Shown here: positions 8,164 through 10,017 of the stretch, piece by piece | How positions within the stretch are numbered: position 1 is the stretch's first letter | Layout: every line of letters begins with the position of its first letter | Assembly: GCA_021286965.1 (NCBI GenBank) | Contig: JAJTBK010000294.1 | Coordinates: forward strand, 1 to 10,017 | Source of the DNA: Comamonadaceae bacterium | GTDB taxonomy: Bacteria > Pseudomonadota > Gammaproteobacteria > Burkholderiales > Burkholderiaceae_C | DNA length: 10,017 nt | Reading direction: 5' to 3' | Translations under genes and position numbers: made by a program | Notes under the pieces: model-generated | Told to the model about the DNA's origin: nothing | The model's database searches: none | Seen by the model: the letters and a program-made list of their open reading frames with translations, nothing else

Positions 8164-8256
8164 AAAACACGCCATTGCCCCACTGCGCCCAGCCCTGGCG
8201 CGCCGTTTCCGGCCTGAGCAGCCCCGCTGGGCGCCGTTTTTGCCCCTCCCACCCCC

Positions 8257-10017
8257 ATGTTTATCCACACGCTGCAGGTTGTCGTTCCCACCCCCGCGCA
8301 CAGCAGCGTGGCCGGGCCGCTGAGCTACCAGCATGACCAGGCCCTGGCGCCCGGCACCCTGGTGCGCGTGCCCCTGGGCCAGCGCGAGGTGCTGGGGCTG
8401 GTGTGGGACGCAGCGCCCGTCGCCGAGCCCGCCCCCACGGCAGCGCTGCGCCCGGTGCACAGCGTGCTCGACGGCCTGGCGCCGCTGGGCCCGCACTGGC
8501 GCGCGCTGGTCGCCTTCACCGCCCGCTACTACCAGCGCAGCCTGGGCGAGGTGGCGCTGGCGGCGCTGCCGCCGCAGCTGCGCGAATTGAGCGCCGAACA
8601 GCTCGCGCGCCGCCTGCGGCGGGTGAGCACCGCCCCGGAGGCCGCAGTAAACGCTACACAAACGATAGCGCTTAGCGCTGAGCAGGAGCGCGCCACAGCC
8701 CAAATCGATACCCAAAAAGGGCCGTTTTTGCTCTTCGGTAGCACCGGCAGCGGCAAGACCGAGGTGTATCTGCACTGCGCCGCCCGCGCCCTGGCCGCCG
8801 ACCCGGCCGCGCAGGTGCTGGTGCTGGTGCCGGAGATCAACCTCACGCCGCAGCTGCAAGAGCGCTTTGGCGCCCGCTTTGCGCCGCAGTACGGCGCGCA
8901 GGCCGTGGTCAGCCTGCACAGCGGCATGACCAACCCGCAGCGCCTGGCGGCCTGGCTGGCGGCGCACAGCGGGCGCGCGCGCATCGTGCTGGGCACGCGC
9001 ATGGCAATTTTTGCCAGCCTGCCGGCTCTGGCGCTGATCGTCGTCGATGAAGAGCACGACGCCAGCTACAAGCAGCAGGAGGGCGCACGCTACTCGGCGC
9101 GCGACCTGGCGCTGTGGCGTGGCCGGGCAGAGGGGGCGAAGGTGATTTTGGGCAGCGCCACGCCGTCGCTCGAGAGCTGGCACGCCAGCAGCCCCGAGGT
9201 CGGGCGCTACCAGCGGCTGGACATGCCCAGCCGCATCGGCTCGGCCCAGGGCGCGGGGCAGCTCGCGCGCCTGCGCCTGGTCGATATGGCGCAGCAGCCG
9301 CGCGGCGCGGTGTTTGCGCCGCCGCTGCTGGCCGCCATCATCGCGCGCGTACAGCGCGGCGAGCAATGCCTGGTGCTGCTCAACCGCCGGGGCTTTGCCC
9401 CGGTGCTGCACTGCCACGCCTGCGGCTGGAAAAGCGACTGCCCGGCCTGCAGCGCGCACCAGGTGTTCCACAAAAGCGACCGCAGCCTGCGCTGCCACCA
9501 CTGCGGCTTCGCGCAGCGCGTGCCGCGCGCCTGCCCGGGCTGCGGCAACCTCGACATCGCCCCCGTGGGGCGCGGCACCGAGCAGCTCGAAGAGCAGCTG
9601 GCGCAGCTGCTGCGCAACGTCATCACCCCTGCGGGCCGCGCCGCGCGCGTGGCCCGCATCGACGCCGACAGCACCCGCGCCCAGGGCGCACTGCAAGAGC
9701 AATTAGCACAGGTGCACGCCGGCGAGGTGGACGTGCTGGTGGGCACGCAGATGGTGGCCAAGGGGCACGACTTTCGGCGCATCACCCTGGTGGCTGCGGT
9801 GCAACCCGACAGCGCGCTGTTCAGCAGCGACTTTCGCGCCCCCGAGCGCCTGTTTGCGCTCTTGCTGCAGGCCGCCGGGCGCGCCGGACGCGACGCCGCC
9901 TACCTCGCCACCCAGGGGCACGCGCCCGAGATGTGGGTGCAGACCTGGCACCCCGAGCACGCGCTGTTCGCCGCGCTGCGCCGCCACGACTACCCGGCCT
10001 TCGCGGCGCAGCAGCTC
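8257..10017 (+). CDS. priA: Primosomal protein N', replication-restart helicase (3' end cut off)
   Basis: 587 residues are present and the frame is open to the window edge; E. coli PriA has 732, so roughly 150 are missing. PriA recognises abandoned forks, unwinds 3'-5' and loads the replicative helicase through PriB/DnaT/DnaC-type partners. The N-terminal 3'-end-binding domain (from MFIHTLQVVVPTP) is followed by the Walker A motif GSTGSGKT with Lys167 and the Walker B box DEEH (264-267). Then come GSATPSLESW and a zinc domain with eight cysteines at 386, 389, 395, 398, 413, 416, 426 and 429. This cysteine pattern keeps the spacing of E. coli PriA exactly. Helicase motifs VGTQMVAKGHDF and QAAGRAGR follow. 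The ATG at 8257 sits one base before a DnaA box. Confidence 0.96.
   Translation, partial: MFIHTLQVVVPTPAHSSVAGPLSYQHDQALAPGTLVRVPLGQREVLGLVWDAAPVAEPAPTAALRPVHSVLDGLAPLGPHWRALVAFTARYYQRSLGEVALAALPPQLRELSAEQLARRLRRVSTAPEAAVNATQTIALSAEQERATAQIDTQKGPFLLFGSTGSGKTEVYLHCAARALAADPAAQVLVLVPEINLTPQLQERFGARFAPQYGAQAVVSLHSGMTNPQRLAAWLAAHSGRARIVLGTRMAIFASLPALALIVVDEEHDASYKQQEGARYSARDLALWRGRAEGAKVILGSATPSLESWHASSPEVGRYQRLDMPSRIGSAQGAGQLARLRLVDMAQQPRGAVFAPPLLAAIIARVQRGEQCLVLLNRRGFAPVLHCHACGWKSDCPACSAHQVFHKSDRSLRCHHCGFAQRVPRACPGCGNLDIAPVGRGTEQLEEQLAQLLRNVITPAGRAARVARIDADSTRAQGALQEQLAQVHAGEVDVLVGTQMVAKGHDFRRITLVAAVQPDSALFSSDFRAPERLFALLLQAAGRAGRDAAYLATQGHAPEMWVQTWHPEHALFAALRRHDYPAFAAQQL
8261..8269 (+). promoter_or_regulatory. 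DnaA box 4, TTATCCACA, inside the priA start
   Basis: A perfect box occupying codons 2-5 of priA (Phe-Ile-His-Thr). DnaA bound here would cover the translation start region of the gene. Because it is also coding sequence, it could be partly fortuitous. Confidence 0.6.
8647..8736 (+). other. A/T-richer patch in the priA domain linker
   Basis: This segment uses codons that are rare elsewhere in the gene (GTA, ACA, CAA, ATA, CTT, GAT, AAA). It encodes the linker and helicase entry between the 3'-end-binding domain and Walker A. The words ACGATAGCGCTTAGCGCT and AAAAAGGGCCGTTTTT recall fragments of Comamonadaceae interspersed repeats. A decayed repeat insertion in a tolerant linker is possible but unproven. 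Confidence 0.25.

Larger units (their letters stand above)
7714..8256. other. 543-base non-coding region between hemE and priA, origin-like
   Basis: No protein-like frame was found here; the short open frames present look random. The region is clearly A/T-richer than its surroundings. It holds three perfect TTATNCACA DnaA boxes (7844, 7990, 8155), with a fourth at 8261 just across the priA start. It also has an A/T-rich tract (8061-8091), an 18-bp inverted repeat (arms 7729-7746 and 7883-7900) and a perfect 7-bp hairpin (7909-7927). All boxes point the same way, 106-165 bases apart. The 15-mer ACAAAGTTATCCACA occurs twice (7838-7852 and 8149-8163). There is no GATC. An origin, a DnaA-titrating locus or DnaA control of priA are all possible. 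Confidence 0.6.

Noticed and set aside
8155..9702. Long antisense open frame (515 codons) opposite priA
   Set aside because: Low-complexity Ala/Arg/Gln/His-rich translation; the opposite strand is unmistakably PriA.

Overview
This window looks like chromosomal DNA from a high-GC betaproteobacterium, most likely a member of the Comamonadaceae (the Acidovorax/Alicycliphilus/Comamonas group). The reasons are the strong G/C bias at third codon positions, the thiL-pgpA-pncC and hemE-priA gene orders, and a short decayed repeat of a type I recall from that family. This is a judgement from gene content and style, since no search was possible. Nearly every gene is a core housekeeping gene, and most of them make or recycle cofactors.

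Layout. From 1 to 1701 a tightly coupled plus-strand operon runs thiL (3' end only), a low-molecular-weight protein-tyrosine-phosphatase-like gene, pgpA and pncC; each junction is a 4-base ATGA stop/start overlap. It meets, tail to tail and only 7 bases apart, the minus-strand panB-panC pair (pantothenate synthesis, 1709-3455). A short divergent promoter region (3456-3543) separates panB from the plus-strand pair nadC-nadA (NAD synthesis, again ATGA-coupled). An exported L,D-transpeptidase-like protein with two peptidoglycan-binding domains follows (5545-6564), then hemE (6595-7713). After a 543-base non-coding stretch, priA (replication-restart helicase) starts at 8257 and runs off the right end.

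The genes serve thiamine diphosphate (ThiL), NAD (NadA and NadC de novo, PncC by recycling NMN; NadC and PncC both yield nicotinate mononucleotide), CoA (PanB, PanC) and haem (HemE). PgpA makes phosphatidylglycerol, the transpeptidase acts on the cell wall, and PriA acts in replication.

The most unusual part is the hemE-priA gap (7714-8256). It carries four perfect TTATNCACA DnaA boxes (three of them TTATCCACA), all in the same orientation, with the last one overlapping the priA start codon. It also has an 81% A+T tract, a near-perfect 18-bp inverted repeat around the first box and a perfect 7-bp hairpin. It resembles a replication origin or a DnaA-binding regulatory locus. Caulobacter crescentus has its chromosomal origin beside hemE, but betaproteobacterial origins are normally beside dnaA, so the role here is open. 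Other points worth attention are a perfect 21-base palindrome centred on a -10-like element directly before the transpeptidase start, promoter-like -10 elements so close to start codons that the mRNAs may be leaderless, and a decayed family repeat that seems to encode the N-terminus of PncC.
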